Source of the DNA: Planctomycetaceae bacterium
GTDB lineage: Bacteria; Planctomycetota; Planctomycetia; Pirellulales; Pirellulaceae
NCBI GenBank assembly: GCA_002726245.1
Contig: PBSM01000214.1
Coordinates: 1 to 62,118 of the forward strand
Length of the DNA stretch: 62,118 nt
Reading direction: 5' to 3'
The position numbers and the translations under genes are program-made. The notes under the pieces are model-generated. The model saw only the letters and a list, made by a program, of their open reading frames with translations. It was not told the origin of the DNA and did not search any database. Positions 57,601-62,118 of the stretch are shown here, in pieces. Position 1 is the first letter of the stretch, and every line of letters begins with the position of its first letter.

Positions 57601-60600
57601 ATCTGCTCGTCACCCGATGTTCCCAGGATCCGCAGGGCGTCGTTCAGACCGTCCGCCGAATTGAAACGTAGGAATTCCGTGCTGATCAAATCGACCGTCG
57701 TACCCGCAGCCGTCACCCGCGCCGAACCTGCCGGCTCGCTCAGCAGAGGCTGCACCGTGGTGGTATCAGCCGCCGCGTTGGCACTCTGATTCAGAATCAC
57801 ACTGTCGTCGCTGCTCGGATCGCCGCCCAAGATGCGGATCGCTTCCAGAGCCAGGCCGATCAGTTCGGCCGTGAACAGATCGTCCCCTTCCTGGCCATCC
57901 AACTCCGCATTCTCGACTCCCGTAGGCAAGATGATCGGAGCCGAGATCAAACCGCCCAGCAACGCGCTGATCGCGCCCGTGGCAGCCACGTCAAAGGTGT
58001 CGGCCGAACTGGAGCCGTCCACATGGACCGTGTCTCCGCTGCCCCCGGCATCATTGATCAACAACTGATCCAAGGCGGTGCGGACCAAGTTCCCAAACTC
58101 GACTCCCAGCCAGGCGTCCGTCCCGCCGGCCGTCACGTTGACCACGCCGCGGCCCGCGGCCGGGAAGTTGATAGCCACCACGTCGTTATCGCTGCCGGGC
58201 AGGTTGACCGTCAGTGTCTCTTGCTGGTTCTCGGCATCGTAGAAGAGGTTCTCAATACCGCTCACATTGATCGGATTCTGGCCGGCCAGTTGCAAGGTAC
58301 CCGCATCCACGGTGGAGGGCGTCCAGACCGGGTTGTCGGCCTGAGCCGGCACACCCGTCACACGCAGGTCATCCCCTTCGCCGGTCGTGGGCAAGTCGCC
58401 TTCGACGTTGATCGTGATTGCCAGCGCCGCGTCGTTGACATCCAGTGTGATCTCATCGTCGCCGTTCTTGCCCAGCAAGTTCAACGCGGCCAGGCCCGTG
58501 TAACGCACGATCGGACCGGCGTTGACTTGCACATCGACCACGTTCGTGTCTTGGCCCACCGCCGTGATCTGATCGGCGTCGCCGCTCCCCATCACCGTCA
58601 CCTCCATGTCGTCGCCGTCGCTGTCGGTCACGTTGATCGTTTCGATTCTGTCGAACGAGACTTCCTCTCGAGCCGTCAGCACCGGAGGCGAACCGGGGGC
58701 CGTCTCGACCGAGATCACCAGCAGACCTTCGTCGCTTTCGGGGCCCGGCGTGAACATCGAAGCGTCGATATCACCGGTCAACGTCAACACATCACCCGAC
58801 CCGATCGGATCGCCGCCATCGACGAAGATCGGAATCAAACCGGCCGTCACCGCGAACGTGTCGGTTCCTTCGTGGCCCAACAGTTCCAGCGCCTCGACCG
58901 TGGCGAACGTCAGGCGTTGCGAAGTCCCCACATCGACCGTCGTATCGTTGGCCACAATCGTCTCACCCGCCGTGCTGCCGTGCACGCGTAACGTATCCGA
59001 GTTACTTCCGCCATTAATCGTCAGCGCCGCGTCGGTGGCCGTCGTTCCCAGACCGCTGAAGCTCACCAAGGGGCCAACTCCGTTGACCGACACCGTACCG
59101 CCGTCGAACGCCGTCGGCGTCACATCGATCGTATTGACCTGATCGGCCGCGTTGATCGTCAGCGACTCGACGACCGTCGTCGTGGCCACACTATTGGCCG
59201 TGATCGAGACCGTCTCGAGGTCCGAGCCCGCCAGGCCCAGATCGGTCACCGTGAACGTGTCCCCTTCGTCGTTGGCCGCATCCTCGCCGTTGCCGTCGAT
59301 CGACAAGTCCTCGACACCGGTCAAGGTGACCGTGCCGCCGACCACGCCCGAGAGCGTGTCGCCATTGGCAGCGACCGTCAACTCGATCGCATCGTTCTCA
59401 TCCTCGCGGCCGCTGATCGTCACCTGGTCGCTGCCGCTGGAGCTACCTTCGATGCGGACGCCGCCGCTGTAAAGTCCGTCCGCCGCGTGGATCGTGACCC
59501 GATCGTCGCCGTCGAGTGCGTTGACCGTCAAGGCTTCCACGCCGGCCGGATCGACATCGATATGATTCACCGCGCCGCTGTCGCTGCGGACGTCGATCGC
59601 GTCGGTCGGCGTTCCCGTCACGACCACGTTCTCCACCCGATCCGCACTGCTCGTACCGTTGATCACCAGAACATCGCCGTCGGTCTCGGTGCCTGCGCCG
59701 TCGCTGATCGCCAACGTCGCACCCAAGCCCAGCTGCTCGAAGCCGACCGCCAACAAGCTGTCCACTTGAACCGAACCGGCGGCGCCCACCGAGCCGGGCG
59801 TCACTTCAATCGTGCTGTCGGTATCGACCGGAGTCGCAATCGTCAGGGTATCGTCGCCGCTGTCGCCCACGATCGTCAGCGATTCACTCGTCTCGACCGT
59901 CACCAGGCCAGCCCCCGTCATATCGACCATCGCGCCGGTCGCAGCAGGAGTCACTGTCGTGGCAGCACTGGTGTTCACGCTCACATCGTCGCCAAGCCCT
60001 GTGTTACTGGAAGAGGCCAGCGGGCTCATGCCTTGCACCGTCACCGGCGTGCCGTCGATCGGAGTAATGCTGATCGAATCGGCTCCGAAGCGGCCCTGCA
60101 CATCCAGGCTGAGGAAGTTGGCGTTCGTCTCGTTGAACGAGATCACCGTCCCGTCGTTGATCCAGATCCGGCCGTCGTCGCTCGGCGTGCCGCTGAGCGG
60201 AGCCACCGCGATCGTATCTTCATCGTCCGTGGCCCGCACCGTCAGCGTATCGCCGCCGTTAGCAGCCAGGTCCGACGAACTGATCGTCAGCCCTTCCACG
60301 TTCAACCAATCAACCTCGAAGGTCGGCGTGGCCGTGATCGAATCAACCGCCGTGCCCGAGGTCGATACCGCGCCTTGCGTCAGGATCGCACTCTCGGGAA
60401 CCGTCAAGTCGATCGTGTCCGAGTTGGCACTCGGCACGCCGCCGTCGATGATGATCGAGGGAGCCAGGTTCGTGATCGAGACCCCATCGTCGCCGTCGAG
60501 CGTCTCCACGCGCAGCGATTCAATGTTGGCACCGAAGTTGACCGGCACCCACAAGTTGCCGCCGACCGTCACACTCACCAGCGTCGTCGTCGTGTCGCCG

Positions 60601-62118
60601 TCGCCGATACTTACCGCATCGTCGGCCGTCGTGCCCAATACGATCAACTGATCCACATTGCCGCCGCCGTCGATCGTCAAGCCGCTCGTCGCGCTGCTCA
60701 CATTATTAAAGCCGACGCTGCTCACGTCCGGACCCGCACCGCTCAAGCGACCGCTCGTCAGACTCAGCGGCTCGTAAGTCACCACGTCACCGCCGCCCGT
60801 CAAGCCGACGTCGATCTGATCCGCGTCCGCCGTCGTCGTCCCGGCCGCGATGTCGCTATGGCCATCCAGGGTCACCCGCAACACGCCCGTCGGAGCGCCG
60901 TAATTCAACACGTCGAAGTCGTTGGCCACGTCATCCGCGCCGTCGATCCGCACCTCTTCCACCCCCTCGAGCGTGATCTCGCCGCCCACGATGCCCGCGA
61001 TCGTCGTCGAGCCAGCATCGTTGAAGTCCAGCGTCACCGCCGCCGTCTGAGGATTTGGAGCATCGACTTGCAGCGCATCGCTGGCCGCGTCACTCGAACC
61101 GCCTTCGATTCGCAAGCCGCCCGCCAGCAGAGCACTCGGATCGACGCTCACGCTGTCGTTGCCGCTGAGCGTCTCCAGCGTCACCGCGTTCATATCCGAG
61201 GCGTCCACATTCACATGGCCCGTCAATTGAACCAGACCAGCCGTCGTGACAGCGAACACATCGTCGCCGCTGGTCCCCCGATAGACCAGACGATCGTCGC
61301 CCGGATTGGCGTCGCCGTCTTCCAGATCGATCGAGCCGCCCGAGCCCAGCGTCGTGTACTCGATCGACAGCCAGTTGCCGAGTTGCACTTCGCCGTCGTC
61401 GATCTGAGCACCTGGCGTATGCACGATACCGCGGGCCGCGCCTGCCGACGAAGTGATCGTCAGCGTCTCGTCTTCATCTTCGCCGTCGTAGATCAAACGC
61501 TCGATGTTGTCCAGGTCGATCGCCGTCGCCAGGCCGGTCGTGTCGAACGTGCCGCTATCGACCGCGTCGGGCGTGTAGTTCGCTCCGTCCGCGCCGGGCG
61601 GGCCCGTGATCGTCAGCGTGTCGCCGCCGGTCGAAGCCAGCCCGCCGTCCGCCGTGATCGCGGTCCCGGCCAGCGTATTCACATCAATATCGATATCGTC
61701 GTCGCCCGCCAGGCCGTTCACGCCAAGCGCCGGGAAGTCCGTGTACTGAACCGCCGGACCACCGTCCACGCTGACCGTGAAGTCATCCGCGCCCGTACCG
61801 ACCACCGTGATGTCGTTATCCGCCGAGTTGCCATTGACCGTCGCCGCATTACCAGCAACCGAAGTGCCAACCACCGTCAACGATTCCACATGGTCGAAGC
61901 TCACCAAGCCTGCGGCACCACCAATTGCGAAGCTGCCTTCGTCAGTTTCTGGACCCGTATTGAACGTCGCGCTGTTCACATCAGCTGCAATCGTGATCGC
62001 ATCACCCGCACCAATCGCATCACCACCGTCGATGAAGATCGGAATCGCACCTGCCGTCACGCCAAACGTATCCGCACTCTCACCACCTGATACACTCAAC
62101 GCATCCACGTTGCTGATC
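42639..62118 (-). CDS. giant multidomain exoprotein, cut by the window edge
   Basis: The frame is open across 6,490 codons with no stop or believable start, so the true start lies beyond 62118. The first 4,700 residues are acidic beta-rich repeats (GGDPIGGG, DFTVSVNDGIEVLFVD, EWDVDVTINGG, RIWINDGTVV). Then come RTX-type repeats (DNA about 47690-47960), a CHRD domain (about 47150-47525, LSGAQEVAPV and SHIHQG), a second RTX group (about 46590-46830), a PPC-like domain (about 45650-46140), Ig-like repeats, VCBS/FG-GAP-like units (about 43270-44270, GDFNNDGNDDLAL) and a type I dockerin (about 43030-43250, DVNADGQISPIDALIVIN). It is exported, probably calcium-binding, and may join cohesin-bearing partners. 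Cysteine is almost absent. Confidence 0.85.
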   Translation of the reverse strand, partial: ISNVDALSVSGGESADTFGVTAGAIPIFIDGGDAIGAGDAITIAADVNSATFNTGPETDEGSFAIGGAAGLVSFDHVESLTVVGTSVAGNAATVNGNSADNDITVVGTGADDFTVSVDGGPAVQYTDFPALGVNGLAGDDDIDIDVNTLAGTAITADGGLASTGGDTLTITGPPGADGANYTPDAVDSGTFDTTGLATAIDLDNIERLIYDGEDEDETLTITSSAGAARGIVHTPGAQIDDGEVQLGNWLSIEYTTLGSGGSIDLEDGDANPGDDRLVYRGTSGDDVFAVTTAGLVQLTGHVNVDASDMNAVTLETLSGNDSVSVDPSALLAGGLRIEGGSSDAASDALQVDAPNPQTAAVTLDFNDAGSTTIAGIVGGEITLEGVEEVRIDGADDVANDFDVLNYGAPTGVLRVTLDGHSDIAAGTTTADADQIDVGLTGGGDVVTYEPLSLTSGRLSGAGPDVSSVGFNNVSSATSGLTIDGGGNVDQLIVLGTTADDAVSIGDGDTTTTLVSVTVGGNLWVPVNFGANIESLRVETLDGDDGVSITNLAPSIIIDGGVPSANSDTIDLTVPESAILTQGAVSTSGTAVDSITATPTFEVDWLNVEGLTISSSDLAANGGDTLTVRATDDEDTIAVAPLSGTPSDDGRIWINDGTVISFNETNANFLSLDVQGRFGADSISITPIDGTPVTVQGMSPLASSSNTGLGDDVSVNTSAATTVTPAATGAMVDMTGAGLVTVETSESLTIVGDSGDDTLTIATPVDTDSTIEVTPGSVGAAGSVQVDSLLAVGFEQLGLGATLAISDGAGTETDGDVLVINGTSSADRVENVVVTGTPTDAIDVRSDSGAVNHIDVDPAGVEALTVNALDGDDRVTIHAADGLYSGGVRIEGSSSGSDQVTISGREDENDAIELTVAANGDTLSGVVGGTVTLTGVEDLSIDGNGEDAANDEGDTFTVTDLGLAGSDLETVSITANSVATTTVVESLTINAADQVNTIDVTPTAFDGGTVSVNGVGPLVSFSGLGTTATDAALTINGGSNSDTLRVHGSTAGETIVANDTTVDVGTSQRLTFATVEALELLGHEGTDTFAVTAGLIPIFVDGGDPIGSGDVLTLTGDIDASMFTPGPESDEGLLVISVETAPGSPPVLTAREEVSFDRIETINVTDSDGDDMEVTVMGSGDADQITAVGQDTNVVDVQVNAGPIVRYTGLAALNLLGKNGDDEITLDVNDAALAITINVEGDLPTTGEGDDLRVTGVPAQADNPVWTPSTVDAGTLQLAGQNPINVSGIENLFYDAENQQETLTVNLPGSDNDVVAINFPAAGRGVVNVTAGGTDAWLGVEFGNLVRTALDQLLINDAGGSGDTVHVDGSSSADTFDVAATGAISALLGGLISAPIILPTGVENAELDGQEGDDLFTAELIGLALEAIRILGGDPSSDDSVILNQSANAAADTTTVQPLLSEPAGSARVTAAGTTVDLISTEFLRFNSADGLNDALRILGTSGDEQIEIDSANNAIRVAMENLLVSNLVVLPTTEASGFGQVEVDAGDGTDHFRAALENLPTGVLRALGGGGNDTFEAVGTGNNDDLQVHPGGAQAEVDVANFLKATLEAMEVVRAVLGDGDDTLTVDPIDNLPVLLDGGSPENSDTLNVNAAGNARLTQGATSTSGTVDQLGGAAGEVDYVNVEHLNIVSATADSTLTVRGTDDNDTLAIAPTSTANEARIWINDGTVVTANLGGPADFDIIDLQGRFGDDQFSITPIAGIDINAQGMSPTASDSAVVNGTADADTATAGIQADTIDYTPTAADGGTVQVNALGLVTLSTIESLTIHGLGGDDTLEVNTADGANTLLYTPGSTVDAGDVQVDSLLAAGFENLGGGGLLSLRNDPAGLDDREDTLVYRGSDTSDAFGAAAAGNVTLANSSGTHVGVATPGIDVLTLQGLSGDDTFTLSGMLPYTTTNVAGGLGDEDDRLDLSGNAGAASIDLAAATVSGFGGTINYAELASIDADVNGQTLEVRTTADDDLIHVTPLTGDAGVLSVGNVGPVLNYSNINGDQITLDLLGGQDTVTIFGNVDDETIDVHTGSVSAGEVGASGQTIVHGLTAEDSLVINAGTGSDTLNVVASDHPILIDGGDPIGGGTDGDTLNLLAGGASVTFNAGPEIDEGSLVAGSNEPVSYDHIESIGAFTVTGGANISGTNDADTLTIIAREATSTPQFPGTDGLQDFTVSVNDGIEVLFVDAPSLTVDALGGSDEITVRTPAPNDAEWDVDVTINGGTPSIDADQLIIETPGTDIIVYTPSATVPDAGTLLIDEATNDSTITINEIEDLRYDGEDGDDTLTVTGGGRFVHTPGVAIDAGHVGLDSQLGISYVNLGSFATVAVDGTSGDDTLTALASDTVNITFLDDDDIDIDVIDGLGTHVDLRSSNVENYEIRSGTGDDAISLNANFNVTGSFAVFMGDSGSGIDSFTLTDPAATAVGITPDANDSDDQFVSGVFTPSITLSGVDRIHYDGNSGETLTVDPGLGDNEMTVQRSNDTASDLVTSDSLPAIEFEGVQTFLVDASSAGGDVVTFVTWFLNGATNTNYQMVGVGTDTLVIQGVDGSGGGDDDFLVANPASGPVAVTDTNGTNVTVTAINEMLGRLQINTLGGDDLVTIDVDGTNVISTPITFDGGSNSDELQLTGAPLSPTDAVYFPGADVTEGRLEYFEAAVPSGTMTIDFISLEPIDDDIVSTLTVVGTDADNAFDYRPGAAGRGVVSVDGFETIQFSNKSDLILCGKAGDDVINLNHAGPAPTGLNTITIIGGNSTLGDTVVVNGSAVSDDIGFTPVSFDSARVTGVQDVTFVDAFTIEAVEINGLGDLTGLGDTLTVNTPAGDINSSVELTPGITFDSGRVQVDTLVPLQFRNLTPTGALVVVDTFSADDDRLIYNGGDSSDAFVVPDPRVNLAAPSIAKVRFIGSIPFLQIPVSSDGVENYTLRGHGGNDTFDVTAQAGVEIMVDGDEPSAGDLLNLNASAATTLDLETSTVTQAGRGDVTFTGIETVNVDGNGAATAAQDLTVVGSDRDDVIHVTPQSADGGTVVANQGHPKVNFADVATFTVDGGDGATDSDTLVVLGTAAAETIAVDGDDVTVGALIAVNYNTTGATIEAIEVEGDEGDDTFDVTAAGIPILIDGGDPIGGGTSGDTLNLLAGGAAVTFNAGPEIDEGSFVAGTNEPVSYDRIEAIVAFTVTGGANISGTGDTDAITVIARDDSSHAGTDGEQDFTVSVNDGIEVLFVDTPSLTVDALGGSDEIVVRTPAPNDAEWDVDVTINGGTPAEEGDQLIVETPGLDAVIYEPTGPGTGVLTIDEATHDSTINISQIEQLIYDAEVADTLSVMLPTASKDDVATVEFNSAGAGQVSVAAAGGEAWLPIDFTGFVLNAATEQIQITDLGGVTDTGDTLHVVGSSSADQFDVDNAGNIRLIESLHEHLHVGTDGIESLILDMLGGNDRANVVVLPTPFKDITALAGDPANDDYVQAIMELVAGAHTATLRPLPTPGPDQSSELEIGDAIDQLTKLTTISAEVLEIVTADPADILDTEGTAADEQWTIEQGEAGTRLALETLLGPPIMLPSIEFSAFGTANFVNPGGTDVFRFAPTDLDATALYNVEGDGNDTLEILGTNNNDTIDQTAANQFTTNGRNIHFVAATIEAIRMASEAGSDAIDLNLDSLDSGVQRVILDTADPTNGDDLHVVVTQSATISQGATSTSGVITDGTDGQVVHFANLETINIASTTDDSTLTVHATDDNDSIEVARTAATNEARVWSNDGTVITLNVGGGDNNFGGAGGLVIAGKVGADQFTATPVDGVPITFQGGAPSDGDTATVNASDAVEVSALTVDGAQVDVAGFAAVTLETVSSLSIRGDGGGGDRLTATTPLGADNLVFTPGGTIDSGDLQVASLIPFTFSNFGASGDIVLADAGGSRVDTLTYHGTDSTDNFGLAATSGDITLNSQIVVATPGVMDVTLDGHSNNDQFTVNAPQPYANVTLAGGDSSDNGDTVTLNATADATVTLGGNVAMVVGGDLSTAALLVPGVDTVSLNADANDITIDGTAGNEAFFVAPVSGTKAVVSTIGFAPTLTTDNSGMLNINAAGGGDDTLEVRLTSAGEEVTVNSVSVEITGGATLKRVHYTAANIGSLGVHGAVGNDTFDVTVDSFTPPIFIDGGDPIASDPADALNVIATTAVAVELGPEIDEGSLTAAGSATVSFDHIEATSTTTPVGATLSGTDANDAITIVARDDSTHTTTDGVWDFTVSTSNGREILFVDTPSITIDMLSGSDDITVVTPAPNQEEWDVDVTINGGVGEDSLTLETPGSDPETIDFTPTAIDQGVIKITQGSAATSSQITLGSIATSPGGTETFVYNGGSDNDTFTVIGNDVVGGTPDVFTRTLGEVADEGSIRLNNFLPVDYKNVGLNATLNVDGVAGTEDRLVQFGTTRDDDFIVSAGGVGNLVEVSGFIPVSTKDTEHLTLVGEGGDDTFRVETTTNFETIDVEATDPGHDEVAVVGTAGVIEAFTVSHSNLGAGTVNKSVAANLDVNYTGVELVSVTGDGVEDNLTVQGTPANDALLLGGGPAGDRVSGDSQIPVEARGTFDTVTVDISQVSGNDTLTVDVTRLTTADTFIVEANPAEVDRLLLLGTETRDRVSSTATTITIAEGANENTVQFTPGQLDLLTIQTLGGNDNIVLASLAEPKRIEAGDGHDYVDISLSIDGIVFGGDGDDVLRGGPEANFLDGGRGNDWLFGLGAVDTLLGDDGNDFIVGGTGNDNMDGGDGSDTFIWNPGDNNDMIEAGAGDVDVLQFVGGNVPDDFRMSAAGTRLRFERSPGNVVIDAADIEQIDTNVKISFARELSGAQEVAPVATTASGSVQLVYNSAANTFDLDVFVEGIAQADLIVSHIHQGAVGVNGDVILGLGDGANWAVENGGLRRTLRGADLPAANIADLLAGNLYVNVHTNDHSGGELRGQLSLVGNTADLTGGDSFVVNDLTPAGVEVVNLGLGVNDDGEVDNATVSGRTTADTMALTGSDEVNVAGLAYDINISHAGAGEDQLTIRGNDGNDVIDVAESVAGSFAVNEVIVDGGTGDDAISGFGDLRGNTGDDVLTGGDTGQIIRGGAGNDTILGGGGDDDLRGGDGEDLFVGGPGADTIDGTGGFDTILIAGTSNGDVINVTQVSDSDLTHTVNGDVQTDTISSIEEARVEAGDGDDLIRTTIADQLFDDAGLSLQMTVIGGASTGAGDRLIIVDDGVDDLTIHRKGVSDHDGTVTIGPANAEPLEHVFTSIERLQLVDESGAPLNAGTGDAARLVVFKQDAFELNDDRFTATLLGANATTNVDSTIDPAGQVNPFGDDFDIPGDEDWYRVQALNTGTLDVQVFFEEVAAIGVRAGLPGDGNLSVEVYDVDGALIAGNGAFGDNDGADPIELNTDGDSFNEDERVRIPAVEGQTYYLRVVGNTVDTVNTYSVTVINAAAPTPFDLELQDTPVGNNSDTGQSQFDNLTNDNTPTIFLRLDDGTFRFDAPGNDASTTPIDQLIPIPFQANAGSAGYRIAIFDEGPTPGQTAEAPQTPVGFAEETGTDGLYTFTFPTALTGGSHFLSARVQMTDPADPEQTGFGDRSQSLEIFIDAVAPPVAFGDPFEVNDGLDPSDGDTGVQSVEVSFHDRITSDTTPSFFGVAEADSIIRVYVDQNGDGAVDAGDALLGTTTATPAGTSQDPNAQWNLTSTADLNDPSFFGTSDGVRRLLVTAEDQAGTVSAPDSLIIFIDTHGPQVTAVDINNQGNAYNLFDPDTAKGPTPAVNSLVLSVEDLAARSNVDAGFLYEAFENGLVNNAGHYSLVGDHSGAIAVASITFSPDAAADGQSASGTVTLTFAEPLPDDRFTLTISDALKDIAGNSLDGESNATEPQGAPVFSSGDGVPGTSFVARFTVDSRPEIGTATAGAVQIDVNSNGVFDPDNSDATNRDFIYQIGTDTDQYFVGNFNTAVMVMDATGFDKIGVYGQTEATQPGQTNPQFRFLLDFDHDGASDFISVPVSEFQVPGSPIAGNFSATHSGDEIGLLAFNSRLGAPVAGSVRPTRSYETRWILDSNGNNLLDATDTVIDLDLSTYPEITALAADREVFPATPTEPPPEIDLASFFIPVVGDFNNDGNDDLALYDNVNDRWSFDVDRDGRRDDTIDFGIPGETERPLAGDWNLDGIDDFGLFSSNPTPAGQTEPVPEQPGDFRFLISDRPGAVPSAIFEPFAPTPLGNDVSFEFGDRSELPVFGNFDPPAARTGGVLPTVTYQNPENPLDVNADGQISPIDALIVINALNEHGSDDVTAFAEGQFAPPNAYLDVNDDDDVSPLDALMVVNHLNGVTEGEGEGAFTVELTKLEAVDKAILPASDESAANAEQREAQVNVFAGVREWAVGATKRVASMLRPDARPHRQLPEKLDLPADVYNVAPRDLEEVLDDIVVVARRDDVEGDAGGLEDAINDIFKDWAE
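49568..62042 (-). repeat. about 3.1-kb super-repeats within the giant gene
   Basis: A conserved GGDxIG codon block recurs ending at 62042, 58832, 55754, 52646 and 49568. The intervals are 3210, 3078, 3108 and 3078 bases, all multiples of three (1,070, 1,026, 1,036 and 1,026 codons). The units share an ordered series of motifs (ILIDGGDPIG, GPEIDEGS, YDHIES, NDGIEVLFVD) and differ in detail, most strongly the one near 53.5-54 kb. This suggests old whole-unit duplication followed by divergence. Confidence 0.85.

Noticed and set aside
59487..62090. Long plus-strand open frame of 867 codons opposite the giant gene
   Set aside because: It is a by-product of the biased codon use of the minus-strand repeat gene. 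It has no ribosome binding site or recognisable domain, and its residues (many Arg, His, Gln) reflect the opposite frame.

Overview
The window looks like the genome of a planctomycete of the Pirellulales type. The evidence is indirect but consistent: giant acidic exoproteins, one with an N-terminal LEPR-like motif (LEERRVLD) and another with a C-terminal dockerin; Cys-rich and plastocyanin-like lipoproteins; giant multicopper oxidases; small conserved hypotheticals; and many nested inverted repeats between genes. No rRNA, tRNA or CRISPR array was seen. The right edge cuts a very large gene.

Region 1 (1-3.9 kb) is accessory. A GC-rich cassette holds a small protein gene broken by an apparent single-base frameshift and an overlapping radical SAM enzyme. 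It lies between two copies of a repeat at about 380-470 and 2380-2470. A GNAT acetyltransferase and a small unknown protein follow. Region 2 (4.1-9.2 kb) has an ANTAR response regulator, an Rrf2 regulator, a small c-type cytochrome, a porin and a TPR lipoprotein.

Region 3 (9.3-29.1 kb, minus strand) is the main interest: a block of eleven genes, mostly in tight order, for an extracytoplasmic redox system. In transcription order it encodes a plastocyanin/carboxypeptidase-like lipoprotein; a 2,513-residue fusion of a giant multicopper oxidase with a di-haem peroxidase; a second di-haem peroxidase; a Rieske protein; an AioA/IdrA-type molybdopterin enzyme with a 3Fe-4S-type motif; a cytochrome c fused to a complete CuA cupredoxin; a ferritin-like protein; a NapH/CcoG-like polyferredoxin; a CuA-like cupredoxin fused to SCO1; a membrane protein with an HC2 zinc motif; and a Cys-rich lipoprotein. 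The Mo plus Rieske plus two peroxidases recalls the iodate reductase locus (idrABP1P2). Arsenite oxidase is the other close relative, and a multicopper oxidase with a SCO1-like partner recalls iodide oxidase. The substrate cannot be fixed from sequence. A 25-bp palindrome and a Cys-rich LuxR-type regulator sit just upstream of the block.

Region 4 (30.4-35.5 kb) is ordinary: a hypothetical protein, Tex, a small hypothetical and a LOG-family protein. Region 5 (35.5-62.1 kb, minus strand) is two giant surface proteins. The second is open across at least 6,490 codons and built from about 3.1-kb super-repeats, followed by RTX, CHRD, PPC-like, Ig-like, VCBS-like and dockerin modules.
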